A DNA stretch of 6,621 nucleotides from CALMFT01 sp035333525 (lineage in GTDB: Bacteria > Patescibacteriota > Gracilibacteria > Absconditabacterales > Absconditicoccaceae): NCBI GenBank assembly GCA_035333525.1, contig DAOQQF010000048.1, forward strand, positions 1 through 6,621. The letters are read 5' to 3'. The notes beneath the pieces were generated by a model that was not told the DNA's origin, searched no databases, and saw nothing but the letters and a program-made list of their open reading frames with translations. Shown here one piece after another: positions 6,408 through 6,621 of the stretch (positions are counted from its first letter, which is position 1; the number at the start of each line of letters is the position of its first letter). The translations under genes and the position numbers were made by a program.

Positions 6408-6621
6408 ATGGCAAACACGAGTCGTTACAAAAAACTTATCCAAGAGATTACCGCTGAAGGTCATCGGACCGCTGAACAAATTCAAAAAGAATTAATAAAA
6501 AAAAGCGTCCTTAATTTAGTTGGTTTATGAACTATATATCGTAATCTAACAGCACTGGTAAAAGAATGAGTACTCATGAAAACACATGGATTGTGAGATA
6601 AGATCTTATATGAAGTATCCA
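6408..6621 (+). CDS. Fur-family transcriptional regulator, N-terminal part
   Basis: The first 71 residues of a Fur/PerR/Zur-type repressor, cut by the window end. The winged-helix DNA-binding domain is visible: GH-x-TAEQIQKEL (helix), LVGLGTIYRNLTALVKEGVL (recognition helix region, cf. TVYRNL in the family), then the wing and GDKILYEVS. The metal-binding C-terminal domain lies outside, so the sensed signal (iron, zinc, manganese or peroxide) cannot be told. Three TGA are read as Gly (41, 54, 63). Codon 20 is CGG, the only CGG in a confident gene here; it would be Trp in the Absconditabacterales code. It starts 16 bases after the photolyase stop and probably belongs to the same transcript, which would tie light repair to a metal or oxidative signal by inference only. 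Confidence 0.9.

Overview
The window comes from a low-GC bacterium with a changed genetic code. About sixty in-frame TGA codons lie inside clearly conserved proteins, mostly at invariant glycines (for example the DTPGH motif of TypA). CGA sits at positions where the families have tryptophan: the TypA ARPDW motif, the photolyase WFR, IDW and NWQW motifs, and the DUF1801 WF motif. TGA = Gly fits the candidate phyla Absconditabacteria (SR1) and Gracilibacteria. TGA = Gly together with CGA = Trp is, as I recall it, the Absconditabacterales code (NCBI table 37; CGG is also Trp there). All complete genes end in TAA or TAG. Read with the standard code every gene breaks into fragments; read with TGA = Gly each one is intact and of normal length.

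Layout. 1-364: no confident gene; a hairpin, copy 1 of a dispersed repeat, then an AT-rich leader. 365-3447: a same-strand cluster of typA (translational GTPase), a histidine phosphatase and dcd (dCTP deaminase, possibly the dUMP-forming type), with gaps of 30 and 53 bases. 3448-3677: non-coding, holding copy 2 of the repeat. 3678-4130: DUF1801 protein, convergent with a second, SixA-sized histidine phosphatase (4134-4580, minus) only 3 bases away. 4581-4749: a divergent promoter region. 4750-6621: a zinc-ribbon protein, a class I photolyase/cryptochrome and the start of a Fur-family regulator, with gaps of 40 and 16 bases, probably co-transcribed.

Functionally this is mostly housekeeping: ribosome/stress GTPase, nucleotide pool control, light-driven DNA repair, and a probable metal or peroxide regulator. 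The most notable result is the coding: all three tryptophans of the photolyase electron-transfer chain and the tryptophan next to the lesion are CGA codons, so an annotation with CGA = Arg would wrongly show a dead enzyme. The second item is the pair of diverged, structured intergenic repeats, whose nature I could not identify. No tRNA, rRNA, CRISPR array or transposase gene was seen.
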